DNA from: Cohnella sp. WQ 127256
GTDB lineage: Bacteria; Bacillota; Bacilli; Paenibacillales; Paenibacillaceae
Assembly (NCBI RefSeq): GCF_024519285.1
Contig: NZ_JAMZCY010000010.1
Span: 186,001-250,000, forward strand
DNA length: 64,000 bases
Direction of reading: 5' to 3'
Shown: piece after piece, positions 7,546 to 16,239 of the stretch
Position numbering within the stretch: position 1 is the stretch's first letter
Layout of the letters: each line of letters opens with the position of its first letter
Notes under the pieces: generated by a model
Seen by the model: only the letters and a program-made list of their open reading frames with translations
What the model was told of the DNA's origin: nothing
Database searches by the model: none
Position numbers and translations under genes: made by a program

Positions 7546-8931
7546 CTAGTTATTAGTGAACCATAAGCGCTCGATCATCTTATGACCTTCTGCTTGATTT
7601 ACTTTTTGTGAAGGATTCAGGGTTTCGTCCGAATCACTGTTCGCACCCCATAGATGCTGAGCTTTTAACGCGGATGGGATAGCCCAGGTGGGTGCGGTGT
7701 CCATATCATTGTACGAGGATGACTCTGAATAATCGGTGATCTCCCCATGGATATATTCATAAGCACGAACATACATCGTAATCATCTCAGCACGAGTAAT
7801 CAGGGAATCTTGCTCGAATTTGTTGCCTGTCGTACCGTTCACGATACCTGCTTGATAAGCAGCAGTGGCATATTTAGCAAAATCACTATCTGAGCTTACA
7901 TCTACAAAGGATGATGAAGGGCTTTTCACTTGCAAGCCAAGAGCTGGAACGAGTAGCTTAACGAAAGCTGCACGAGTCATCGTTGTTGAAGCATCGCCTT
8001 GCGTTTCACCGGACATTAAATAACCATATACCGCTTTGGCGACGGATTGCACGACGGGATTGCCAAGCTTCTGTGCTTCGTCGAAGTCGGTGGTCGTAGT
8101 TACCTCAGTCATAACCGAGATAGCGATCTCGTGGCCTGGAACAAGGAAGTAGCCGACATCATGGGTAACGTTCGCATTTTCACCGGTTTTGTGAGCAATT
8201 GGAGCTGTCGGCAGGGCAGCGCCGAATTTGGTATTGACCTCTTGAGCGGACATCCAAGTGATAATCTGGTTACGAGACTTATCTGTCAGAAACTCCCCTT
8301 TATAGATTTTCTCCAGCAACGTTACGAGGTCTTCAGCATTAATATAATTATCCTGCTCTGGCGTAGGAGCGGAAGCAAACATTTTACGCCCCAGGTGCAT
8401 AACCTTCAAATCTAGCTGATCCATCAATGCTTGAACTTGGTCTAAGCCAACAGCATCAATAAGAACGTTAGTTGCCGTGTTATCGGATTGAGTGATCATC
8501 AAGCGTGCCAATCTATCTAATGTAATTTGTTGAGGGAAGGTTTCTTTCTGAAGAGAGCCTGTACCCCCTACAACATCATCGGGTTCAACAGTTACGGTAT
8601 CACTAAGTGATTTCTTTCCTGCATCTACTTGCAGCATTAGGGTAGATACGAGTGCCATCTTGATTGTGCTAGCAGGCTTGTACACGGAATCATTGCCCAA
8701 AAGTATTTTTTGATTCTCGTAAGCTCCGTTTAGGTCGCGAATGCCTACGGAAACTCGAATACCCTCTTTATCAGCAGATTCGATAATGGGCTGTACGATT
8801 TCAGTAAGCTGTGGCCACTTGCTTGTTGAAGCTGCCGACGCAGTGGTCGACGAATAATTAGGAAATACAGCGACTACACCGAGAAGACCAGCTAACATGA
8901 CTTTCCAAATCTGAGGCTTGTGTTTCTTCAT
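7546..8931 (-). CDS. SLH-anchored class A beta-lactamase-fold serine hydrolase
   Basis: This 461-residue exported protein has a signal peptide (KK..., hydrophobic at about 11-23, ASAAS at 31-35). A penicillin-recognising serine hydrolase domain follows: S88-T-I-K91 as the SxxK motif, S149-D-N as SDN, and K248-T-G as KTG. The C-terminal third (about 320-461) carries degenerate S-layer homology repeats (TRAAFVKLL, ITRAEMITMY). The Glu166-type motif (ExxLN) expected in the omega loop of class A beta-lactamases is not visible; that stretch reads PTPEQDNYINAED. The protein may therefore be a peptidoglycan-linked hydrolase or binding protein rather than a true resistance enzyme. It is a single gene with its own terminator. 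Confidence 0.75.
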   Translation of the reverse strand: MKKHKPQIWKVMLAGLLGVVAVFPNYSSTTASAASTSKWPQLTEIVQPIIESADKEGIRVSVGIRDLNGAYENQKILLGNDSVYKPASTIKMALVSTLMLQVDAGKKSLSDTVTVEPDDVVGGTGSLQKETFPQQITLDRLARLMITQSDNTATNVLIDAVGLDQVQALMDQLDLKVMHLGRKMFASAPTPEQDNYINAEDLVTLLEKIYKGEFLTDKSRNQIITWMSAQEVNTKFGAALPTAPIAHKTGENANVTHDVGYFLVPGHEIAISVMTEVTTTTDFDEAQKLGNPVVQSVAKAVYGYLMSGETQGDASTTMTRAAFVKLLVPALGLQVKSPSSSFVDVSSDSDFAKYATAAYQAGIVNGTTGNKFEQDSLITRAEMITMYVRAYEYIHGEITDYSESSSYNDMDTAPTWAIPSALKAQHLWGANSDSDETLNPSQKVNQAEGHKMIERLWFTNN

Positions 8932-9085
8932 TGTGATCCATCTCCCATGTTGTAATTATCTGATGTAATATTAACTTACACAATATTCACCAATGTGGTT
9001 TTCATTATATATCAATGTCATGTAATCTAACAATACAAGATATTGAAAAAATAAAAATAGGAAAGCAGGAACTGATATTTAACGT

Positions 9086-9114
9086 TTGACAGAAGTTAAT
9101 TATGATGATAATAT
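9086..9114 (+). promoter_or_regulatory. Sigma-A promoter
   Basis: TTGACA (9086-9091) and TAATAT (9109-9114) are separated by exactly 17 bases, 49 bases before the hydrolase start at 9163. This is a near-consensus housekeeping promoter. Confidence 0.75.
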
Positions 9115-9162
9115 TTAATTCATAGTAAATACATCGGAATTAACGGAAATGAGGGTTTGATT

Positions 9163-9984
9163 ATGGAGAGACCATTCACGATCCAACATGAGGATCTTAA
9201 CTTAACAGCAACAATCCATTATCCAGCGAAAGACGGAGCTTGCTCCGAGAAGAAAATGCCGCTCGTCGTCATATGCCATGGTTTTATTGGGAGTCGTGTT
9301 GGCGTAGACAGATTGTTCCTTCTTGCAAGCAGGGAGTTAGCTCGTAAAGGATTTCTCGTTATTCGCTTTGATTATGCTGGCTGTGGGGAAAGCGATGGAA
9401 TCTATGGGGAGCACGGGCTAGATTCTATGATCGCCCAGACGCGCTCCGTTCTCGACTACGGGCTTAGCCTAGATTGTGTGGACCCTTTGCGGGTAACCTT
9501 ACTGGGGCACAGCCTGGGAGGCGCGGTAGCCTTACTGACGGGAACGAAGGATCGCCGAGTGAAGTCGCTCGCATTATGGTCGACTGTGGCTCATCCCTTT
9601 AATGATATCGTCAAAATTGTAGGGCGCGATGTTTATGATGAGACAGTGAAAAAGGGGACTGCGGATTATCTTGGCTATCCTCTAAAGCCTGAATTTTTTG
9701 AATCGCTCCAGAAGCACCAGCCTTTCCAAGAGGCGCCCAAATTTCATGGAGACGTGTTTATCGCACATGGGACATCGGATGACGCCATTCCTACGGACTA
9801 CAGCTTTTTGCTAGAGAAAACATTCTGGTTAAGAGGCGAAGGTCGCTGCGACAAGAACATTTTGTTCCAGGCTGATCATACGTACTCTAAGGGTGTTCAC
9901 AAAAATGAACTGTACCAATCCACACTAGAATGGTTGGCTAGTCATGAGAAGCGTCAGCAGGATTGGCAGCATTGGAGTATTTAA
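9163..9984 (+). CDS. Alpha/beta hydrolase (esterase-like)
   Basis: A 273-residue cytoplasmic alpha/beta hydrolase. The nucleophile elbow is GHSLG with Ser117. The oxyanion-hole region is CHGFIGSR (about 38-45). Likely acid and base are the Asp in HGTSDDAIPT and the His in QADHTYSKG. FDYAGCGESDG is typical of the feruloyl-esterase/peptidase S9-like subgroup, so an ester substrate is plausible but unknown. ATG 9163 is chosen over an in-frame TTG at 9157 because GAGGG lies 7 bases before it. It has its own sigma-A promoter. No operon partner. Confidence 0.8.
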   Translation: MERPFTIQHEDLNLTATIHYPAKDGACSEKKMPLVVICHGFIGSRVGVDRLFLLASRELARKGFLVIRFDYAGCGESDGIYGEHGLDSMIAQTRSVLDYGLSLDCVDPLRVTLLGHSLGGAVALLTGTKDRRVKSLALWSTVAHPFNDIVKIVGRDVYDETVKKGTADYLGYPLKPEFFESLQKHQPFQEAPKFHGDVFIAHGTSDDAIPTDYSFLLEKTFWLRGEGRCDKNILFQADHTYSKGVHKNELYQSTLEWLASHEKRQQDWQHWSI

Positions 9985-10032
9985 GGTTTTTAGGCCTGTA
10001 TACGTCGCAAACTAAGAGGATGAAGAATACGG

Positions 10033-10390
10033 TTATGGGGTGAAGGGAGACGTCCAAGGGCGGAGATTGATGCGCTCTGTGATCGAGTCGTTCGTAAAAC
10101 GCTGGAAAATACAGATATAAGGATGTTTGAGGAACTTGAATCGGGAGATATCCTGTTCGTAGACAGCAGCCATTGCGTGTTCCCTAATTCGGACGCAAAC
10201 ATCGTGTTTCTGGAGATTATGCCCCGATTTGTTGGGGCAAGGTGTTAAACCCTTATATGAGGTTGCTTTTCCAAGTTATTTTGTGTCGCAGGATGTGGAT
10301 CTGCTGAAGATTACCCAGCCGATCGTAGATACTTTAGGTGTTGAAGGGTTTAGATTGAGCGGGGGCTCATTCTGGATAACGAAGTTGTAG
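10033..10390 (+). pseudogene. Relic of a class I SAM-dependent methyltransferase
   Basis: A broken reading frame. One piece (about 10054-10248) reads PRAEIDALCDRVVRKTL, then FEELESGDILFVDSSHC, then NIVFLEIMPRF before a stop. This resembles the strand-and-acid motif of Methyltransf_24-type enzymes. In another frame the sequence resumes with EVAFPSYFVSQDVDLL and ends SGGSFWITKL at 10390. There is no start region, so a 5' deletion plus at least one frameshift is likely. The assignment to a methyltransferase rests on the middle piece. It is followed by a clean terminator, suggesting this was once a complete gene. Confidence 0.5.
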
Positions 10391-10421
10391 ACGCCGGAGC
10401 GGGAGCTTCGGCGTTTTTTTT
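10391..10421 (+). terminator. Intrinsic terminator after the methyltransferase relic
   Basis: ACGCCG pairs with CGGCGT around the loop GAGCGGGAGCTT, followed by a run of eight T. Confidence 0.7.
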
Positions 10422-11079
10422 ATGCAGGGGACCCCTGTTTTCTAAACCAGTACCGGTATACCAGATACGTTAACAATAAGAACAAAATATAGATACCGAT
10501 AGCCATAAATAACCGACCCTTATCGGAAATAAAATGTTGTCCGATATAGGCGTACACGAGCATAGCGGGGATTTTCCCGACAGCGGATGCGATAGCGTAA
10601 GTTAGAAGTCGAATGGATAGAAGCGGCGCATAGAGATTGACAACGCTTTGAGGCACAATCGGAATCATGCGGGCAATGACGATTGTCCAGAATGGCTGCT
10701 GCTCAATTGATTGATGCAGCTTTTCCAATCGGTTGAATTTGGCTAGGTAGGCCCTGCCTTGTTGTTGGAAAAAGGTTTTTACGATCAAGTAAATGATCAC
10801 ACTTCCTACGGAGGCCGCTAGCCAACTGATAAAAGCACCTAACAGGGTGCCGTAGGAGTACCCTAATATTCCAATAATAATTTTGAAAGGCATAACCGGA
10901 AACAGGATAAAACCAACAGCAATGAGGAAAACAAGGGCTATTTGTACATAACCTTCTTGGAGCCAATGGAGGATCTCATTTTTATAAATAAAGCACATGA
11001 TTATGGACACGAGATAACTGAGGCCTACAAGTGTGGTTTTCATTCCTTTATTGTACTGCACAGATACATAATTAACCAA
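10420..11079 (-). CDS. TVP38/TMEM64-like VTT-domain membrane protein
   Basis: A 219-residue integral membrane protein with about six hydrophobic segments and the VTT (SNARE-associated) core: FPVMPFKIIIGILGYSYG, then ARMIPIVPQSVVNLYAP as the conserved re-entrant Arg/Pro segment. Such proteins are thought to act in lipid movement or membrane homeostasis; the exact substrate is unknown. The 5' end is uncertain: the longest frame starts at TTG 11079 without a good ribosome binding site, and an ATG at 11043 has AAAGGA directly against it. It is transcribed divergently from the LCP gene. Confidence 0.7.
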   Translation of the reverse strand: MVNYVSVQYNKGMKTTLVGLSYLVSIIMCFIYKNEILHWLQEGYVQIALVFLIAVGFILFPVMPFKIIIGILGYSYGTLLGAFISWLAASVGSVIIYLIVKTFFQQQGRAYLAKFNRLEKLHQSIEQQPFWTIVIARMIPIVPQSVVNLYAPLLSIRLLTYAIASAVGKIPAMLVYAYIGQHFISDKGRLFMAIGIYILFLLLTYLVYRYWFRKQGSPA

Positions 11080-11216
11080 ACGCGCAACGGGAAATATGGC
11101 GTTTTCAAAGGGATTATGAGTAGGTTCTCATCTAGTTTATTGGGAAATTTACTGTTATTCGACTCATTATTCATTTATTATGGACGATAGAATATGTACA
11201 TAAGTCGGAGGAAATC

Positions 11217-12266
11217 ATGACAGGTATTCAGAATAAAAAAAGGATTCGAAAAGTGCTGATGATCGCAGCGGCAGTCATCGGTTTCATTATTATTGGCATT
11301 GGAAGCTATGCAGGCTATTTAGTCTACAAAGCAGATGATGCGATCCACCGAATGTCGGCGAACAACAATTCACACTCGACTTTAATAGAAGCGGTTGGTA
11401 CGAAAGAGGTCACCGCGAGCTCGTTAGAAGAAAAAGATCCCATGGGGCCGCTGACTTTTTTGCTGGCTGGGGTCGATAATCGTGATGGAAGCGGAGGAGC
11501 GATGAATACGGATGTTCTCATGCTGATAAGCTTTAATCCGCAGACCCGTTCATCTAGCATCTTGTCTTTGCCGCGAGATTTGCTGCTTAAACCTAAATCA
11601 CTTCCATCCCGCAAAACAAACTATTATTATGCTTACTTTTACAACAAGGACAAAGCTACAGTTATACCCAACACGAAGCAGTTTTTCAGCGATTTGTTGG
11701 GACTTCCGATCGATCATATGGTTGTGATGAACTTCGATGTCCTGCGCAAAGTCGTGGATGCGCTTGGCGACCTTGAGATTGATGTCGATATGGATATGAA
11801 ATATAAGGATACGGCTGATGGCACTAATATTGATTTGAAGAAGGGCCTGCAGAAGCTTAACGGCCAACAGGTGCTTGATTTTGTGCGCTATCGCAAATCC
11901 AATCAAGGGACTAGGGAATCTTCAGATTTCGCCCGAAATGATCGACAGCAGCTAGTGATCAAACAGATCGTCGATAAATTGGGAACTTTTAACGGAATTA
12001 CGCAATGGGGAAAAATATTAGAAATTATCGGAGACAATGTGAAGACCGATGTTCCTGAATCCGAATTGCGCCAATGGGTGTTAAACTTCCCCAAAATCAA
12101 ACCGAATCAAATTAACTCTCTTCAAGTGGAATCACAATGGCTAAGCCCCTACGTATATGCGAAGAAGGAAGATTTAACGCAAGCATTGACAGCTTTACGT
12201 GCAGAGATTGGATTGGATCCGGACAATTCCATTGTCCTAGATGACGTGGTTGGTGTTATCAAATAA
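11217..12266 (+). CDS. LCP family cell-wall polymer ligase (LytR-CpsA-Psr)
   Basis: A 349-residue membrane-anchored enzyme that would attach teichoic acid or another polymer to peptidoglycan outside the cell. After a basic N-terminus there is one transmembrane segment (about 13-35). The LCP domain covers about 75-265: TFLLAGVDNRDG, NTDVLML, the phosphate-binding SILSLPRDLL and DFVRYRKSNQG with DFARNDRQQ. These hold the conserved Arg and Asp residues for polyprenyl phosphate and Mg. ATG 11217 has GGAGG at 6 bases. A single gene, divergent from the VTT protein. Confidence 0.9.
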   Translation: MTGIQNKKRIRKVLMIAAAVIGFIIIGIGSYAGYLVYKADDAIHRMSANNNSHSTLIEAVGTKEVTASSLEEKDPMGPLTFLLAGVDNRDGSGGAMNTDVLMLISFNPQTRSSSILSLPRDLLLKPKSLPSRKTNYYYAYFYNKDKATVIPNTKQFFSDLLGLPIDHMVVMNFDVLRKVVDALGDLEIDVDMDMKYKDTADGTNIDLKKGLQKLNGQQVLDFVRYRKSNQGTRESSDFARNDRQQLVIKQIVDKLGTFNGITQWGKILEIIGDNVKTDVPESELRQWVLNFPKIKPNQINSLQVESQWLSPYVYAKKEDLTQALTALRAEIGLDPDNSIVLDDVVGVIK

Positions 12267-12371
12267 ATGAATTCTCTAGACCATACAACATCATAATGAC
12301 TAGACTATTTTCTTATAATCGGTTATACAGAAAGGAGGAAAATTATACTAGCAGGATGCGGAGTCGGAAAA

Positions 12372-12968
12372 TTGAGTAACTTTAATATAGCTAGTCTATT
12401 TGATCAATATGGTTATGAGTTATTGTTTTTCGGATTGTTATTGGAGTTCGTCGCGTTACCCTTTCCAGGTGAGACGACTATGCTATATGCAGGATATTTG
12501 TCCTATGAGGGGATATTGCGCTTGTGGCCCGTTTTGTTCTGCGCCTTTACCGGGACAACGATCGGTATGACTTTGACTTACTTCATCGGGAATAAAGCAG
12601 GAATGCCTTTTCTGGAGCGCTATGGTAAGTGGGTTCTGATTACTCCGAACAAGCTGGAGAAAACGAAGAGATGGTTTGATAAATATGGAAATATTCTCAT
12701 ATTCATTGGATATTTTATTCCGGGGGTTCGTCATGTGACGGGGTATTTTGCTGGCATTATCGGTTCTCCTTTCCGAACGTTCGCCACTTACGCGTATACA
12801 GGTGCTTTGTTTTGGTGTATATGTTTTATTGGTTTGGGCTATTTTTTCGGTCCGCAATGGAGCATTGTTTTACATACGATAGAGACCCACCTATGGAAAA
12901 TTCTCGTACCGGTAGGCTGCATATTTGTAGCCGTATTCTTGATCAAATGGAGAAAACGTAACAGCTAA
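12372..12968 (+). CDS. DedA family membrane protein
   Basis: A 198-residue integral membrane protein of the DedA/VTT superfamily. The family is linked to lipid carrier flipping and proton-motive-force balance. Motifs: EFVALPFPGETTMLYAGY near residues 25-42, GMTLTYFIGNKAG, and the re-entrant FIPGVRHVTGYFAG with the conserved Arg, Gly and His. About five hydrophobic segments. TTG 12372 has GGAG at 8 bases. A stronger AAAGGAGG at 12333-12340 is followed only by non-start codons and a TAG. A second VTT protein (minus strand, 10.4 kb) lies on the other side of the LCP gene. Confidence 0.82.
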   Translation: MSNFNIASLFDQYGYELLFFGLLLEFVALPFPGETTMLYAGYLSYEGILRLWPVLFCAFTGTTIGMTLTYFIGNKAGMPFLERYGKWVLITPNKLEKTKRWFDKYGNILIFIGYFIPGVRHVTGYFAGIIGSPFRTFATYAYTGALFWCICFIGLGYFFGPQWSIVLHTIETHLWKILVPVGCIFVAVFLIKWRKRNS

Positions 12969-13066
12969 CAACTGATATTGCCGAAGAAAAGGGATTTCTG
13001 GCTCTTTTTCCCGAAGTAAGTGTGTGGTTTAATGGAAGAGTACATACATGCGAAGGGAGAATGAGC

Positions 13067-14140
13067 ATGACGCAACGATTACGAATCGCGATGCAGCTTA
13101 CGCTTGCAGCCGTGCTCGTAGGTTTAACAGCGTGCGGCAGTAACGAATCCAAGGAGACGTTAACGCAGCCGACTGAGACGGTTGTACCAACGGCAAGTGC
13201 TTCGGCAACTCCAAGCGAGACGCCAACACCAACCGCGCAATTCCTGGCTCCATTGACGGGGCTACCCGTGGAGAAGGAAGTAACGAACAGGCCGTTTGCC
13301 GTTATGATCAATAACCTTGCTCCAGCTAGACCGCAATCCGGACTTACACAAGCAGATACGGTATGGGAGTTGCTTGCCGAAGGCGGAATTACGCGTTTGG
13401 TGGCGATATTCCAAAGCAAGGAGTTCACCGACCCAATCGGACCGATCCGCAGCATCCGTCCTTACTTCATTCAGGTTGGCGAGTTTTATAGCGGAGTCCT
13501 CGTACATGTTGGTGCGAGTAATGATGCTTTCGCCATTCTTCAACGTCAACACAAGGAAGACTTAGACGAGATTACGAATGCGGGTGCATACTTTTATCGG
13601 GACAAGTCTCGTAAAGCGCCACATAATGTGTATTCGACATTGGAGAAGCTTCGTGCAGGTGCAGAGAAACGTAAGTATAAGGATACAGTAACCGTTCCCA
13701 TGCTCCCCTTCAACACATCGCCAACCGAGCTAACAACTGCAGCGCCTGCGACACAGATTGATATCAAATTCATGCTGTCGAGCTACAAGGTATCCTATGC
13801 TTATGATAGCGCTAAAGCTTTGTACTCGCGCTCCATTAATGACAAACCGCATATCGACAAAAATAATGATCAACAGCTAACGGCTACGAATTTGGTTGTT
13901 TTGTCTACAAAGCACGATATCAAGGATGATGTAGGACGTCTGGTCGTCGATCTCGACAGTGGCGGTGAAGCGCTTCTATTCCAGAATGGTAAAGTCATCT
14001 CCTGTAAGTGGGAGCGTAAGAAGGATGATGTCATCCGCATCGTGAAGGATGGACAAGAATTACCTTTCCTGCCGGGAGTCACTTATTACCATGTGGTTCC
14101 AAGTTCATCCGCAATGGATAAGCACGTGACCTATCAGTAA
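13067..14140 (+). CDS. DUF3048 family lipoprotein (YerB-like)
   Basis: A 357-residue secreted lipoprotein. Signal peptide with lipobox LTAC (Cys23), then a Thr/Pro/Ser-rich linker. The DUF3048 region begins with APLTGLPVEKEVTNRPFAVMINN and contains GITRLVAIFQSK, IGPIRSIRPYFIQ and HVGASNDAFAIL. The second part covers about residues 200-350. B. subtilis YerB belongs to this family; its function is not established. ATG 13067 is preferred because AAGGGAGA ends 6 bases upstream. Another ATG (13061) is too close, and the open frame back to 13022 has no start signal. Confidence 0.82.
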   Translation: MTQRLRIAMQLTLAAVLVGLTACGSNESKETLTQPTETVVPTASASATPSETPTPTAQFLAPLTGLPVEKEVTNRPFAVMINNLAPARPQSGLTQADTVWELLAEGGITRLVAIFQSKEFTDPIGPIRSIRPYFIQVGEFYSGVLVHVGASNDAFAILQRQHKEDLDEITNAGAYFYRDKSRKAPHNVYSTLEKLRAGAEKRKYKDTVTVPMLPFNTSPTELTTAAPATQIDIKFMLSSYKVSYAYDSAKALYSRSINDKPHIDKNNDQQLTATNLVVLSTKHDIKDDVGRLVVDLDSGGEALLFQNGKVISCKWERKKDDVIRIVKDGQELPFLPGVTYYHVVPSSSAMDKHVTYQ

Positions 14141-14167
14141 TCATTATTTCATTGATTTGAACCTCAA

Positions 14168-14218
14168 AGAGATTGCCTTTCAGCCAGGAGAATGGTTGAA
14201 TGGTAATCTCTTTTTTTT
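14168..14218 (+). terminator. Terminator after the DUF3048 gene
   Basis: AGAGATTGCCTTT pairs imperfectly with AATGGTAATCTCT, followed by eight T. Confidence 0.75.
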
Positions 14219-14486
14219 ATCTATGCTACAGTTATTAAAAATGCAGCGCGCTTTATTGGAGAAGGATTACAAAAGAGTAAATTGTTCGTCGAAAATAAGT
14301 AATACGATTTGAGAGTAGTAAAGTCGATTATAGGTCAAACTTAAAAAAAGTGTCACATGTGTGGAATTAGGGCTATACACAGCCCGTACACCCTGTGATA
14401 AAATATATAAGTTAACTTGATGTTATCGCAGTGTTAGCGGGAAGTGAAACATAATTTGTTACATATATGGGAAAGAAGGGCTATCC
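14219..14486 (+). other. Intergenic region before the phosphate-uptake operon
   Basis: No gene seen. It is A/T-rich and contains a TAAAAT (about 14399) inside GATAAAATATATAA, a possible -10 without a clear -35. No convincing pair of PhoP boxes (TTAACA repeats) was found, so phosphate control of the following operon is not supported by sight. Confidence 0.4.
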
Positions 14487-15101
14487 GTGTTCAAGAAGAA
14501 GGACATTTTTTTCAAAACATTAGAAGAAATGGCTGACATTATTCACGAAACTGTCGATCGCTTCGCCACTTACGTTAATGGTGATCTGCCTAATGTTACA
14601 GCATTTGCCAAGGAAATGAAGGATTTTGAACATAAAGGCGACAAATGCACCCATATTATTTTGACCGAGCTTAACAAAACCTTCATCACGCCCATCGAGC
14701 GGGAAGATATTATGGAGCTCATCAAGAAGTTAGATGATGTGCTTGATGGTATTGAGGCTTGCGCATCACGCTTTGAAATGTATCAGGTTACGAAATCTGA
14801 TCCGTATATTCGTAATTTCGCGGATTGCTTACGTCGCTGCTCAGAGGAAATTAAGGGAGCTATTTATTTACTCTCACAGAAGAAGCTACTCGCTATCCAA
14901 CCCCATTGCGTGAAGATTAACGAATTAGAGAATGAAGCCGACGATCTTATGCGTCAAGGAATTAAGCATTTGTTCCAAAACGTTAAAGATCCGATCGAGC
15001 TGATTAAACATAAAGAAATATATGAGCGCTTGGAGCAGACGACTGATTCGTGCGAGGATGTCGCCAATACATTACAATCCATAATCATGCGGAATTCTTA
15101 A
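14487..15101 (+). CDS. DUF47 (PhoU-like) accessory protein of Pit transporter
   Basis: A 204-residue soluble helical protein of the DUF47/TIGR00153 family, PhoU-like, normally encoded next to Pit transporters and thought to modulate them. Visible features: long amphipathic helices, FEHKGDKCTHIILTELNKTF with TPIEREDIMELIKKLDDVLD, the metal-binding-type ExxxD pattern, and LENEADDLMRQGIKHLF. GTG 14487 has AGAAGGG at 6 bases. The Pit gene starts 24 bases downstream on the same strand. Confidence 0.88.
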   Translation: MFKKKDIFFKTLEEMADIIHETVDRFATYVNGDLPNVTAFAKEMKDFEHKGDKCTHIILTELNKTFITPIEREDIMELIKKLDDVLDGIEACASRFEMYQVTKSDPYIRNFADCLRRCSEEIKGAIYLLSQKKLLAIQPHCVKINELENEADDLMRQGIKHLFQNVKDPIELIKHKEIYERLEQTTDSCEDVANTLQSIIMRNS

Positions 15102-15125
15102 CAAGCGGGGACTGAAAAGAATACA

Positions 15126-16127
15126 ATGGATTACACTATGTGGTTAGTTGTCATAATCGTTACGCTAGCGCTCGGGTTTGATTTTATTAACGGATTTCAC
15201 GATACGGCTAATGCCATCGCGACATCCGTTTCTACGCGTGCGCTAACTCCACGTCGCGCTATCATTTTAGCCTCCGTCATGAACTTATTAGGAGCTCTAA
15301 TGTTTACCGGAGTAGCTAAGACAATCGGTGGGAGTATAACAGATCCCTTTAAGCTGGAGCATGGTCTGACGGTCGTCATTGCGACCCTTATAGCCGCGAT
15401 TGTCTGGAATCTAATCACCTGGTGGTTAGGGATTCCATCCTCATCATCCCATGCGATTATTGGAGCTTTGGCAGGAGCAGCTATTGCATCAGAGGGTTGG
15501 GACGGAATTAACTACTCAGGCTTTACGACAATTCTTAAATGGCTTATCCTGTCGCCGATCATTGCCTTTATTGCAGGCTTTTGTCTGATGTTTGTGCTGA
15601 AGCGTATTTTCGCGAACTCAAGCCCGCATACTGTAAACAAGAGATTTCGCTACGTACAAGTAGTGACGGCTGGCTTCCAGGCTTTCACACATGGAACGAA
15701 CGATGCGCAGAAAGCGATGGGAATTATTACGCTTGCGTTAGTTGCAGCGGGCATTCAGGATAATTTGGATATTCCATTATGGGTTAAGTTATCTGCAGCC
15801 TTGGCTATGGCTCTAGGTACATCCATTGGTGGTTGGAAAATCATCAAGACAATGGGGACGAAGATTTTCAAAATCGACCCGATGAACGGATTTTCTGCAG
15901 ATATGGCATCCGCATCGGTCATATTGGTAGCGACTTTATCTCACATTCCTGTCAGCACAACGCATGCGGTTACCTCCTCCATTCTTGGGGTAGGTTCAGC
16001 TAAGAAATTTTCTAAAGTAAAGTGGAATATGGCGGGACGTATTGTAGTCACGTGGTTCATTACGATTCCGATCGTCGGAGTATTGGCCATCCTGATCTAT
16101 TATTTACTTAGTTTGTTCCTCCACTAA
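15126..16127 (+). CDS. pit: Low-affinity inorganic phosphate transporter (Pit family)
   Basis: A 333-residue membrane carrier of the PiT (PF01384) family that imports metal-phosphate with protons. It carries both internal signature repeats: GFDFINGFHDTANAIATSV near the N-terminus and AFTHGTNDAQKAMGI in the second half, plus PSSSSHAIIGAL and SVILVATLSHIPVSTTHAVTSS. About ten hydrophobic segments. Length is normal for Firmicute Pit. Operon with the DUF47 gene. Sulfate or metal preference cannot be read from sequence. Confidence 0.92.
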   Translation: MDYTMWLVVIIVTLALGFDFINGFHDTANAIATSVSTRALTPRRAIILASVMNLLGALMFTGVAKTIGGSITDPFKLEHGLTVVIATLIAAIVWNLITWWLGIPSSSSHAIIGALAGAAIASEGWDGINYSGFTTILKWLILSPIIAFIAGFCLMFVLKRIFANSSPHTVNKRFRYVQVVTAGFQAFTHGTNDAQKAMGIITLALVAAGIQDNLDIPLWVKLSAALAMALGTSIGGWKIIKTMGTKIFKIDPMNGFSADMASASVILVATLSHIPVSTTHAVTSSILGVGSAKKFSKVKWNMAGRIVVTWFITIPIVGVLAILIYYLLSLFLH

Positions 16128-16239
16128 TTCGAGCACTTTATTTAGAAAAATAGGCGTGGGATTACCCAAACCTTAATGAGCGATATTGCTAAAATAGAGT
16201 AAAGGCTGTTGTCAACTCTATTGAGTCTGGAGGACACCC

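Noticed and set aside
12300..12371. Short leader peptide after the strong AAAGGAGG at 12333-12340
   Set aside because: No start codon follows at usable distance before a stop, so the downstream TTG start of the DedA gene is kept.
14300..14480. PhoP-box control of the DUF47-pit operon
   Set aside because: No paired TTAACA-type repeats at suitable spacing; only a possible -10 was seen.
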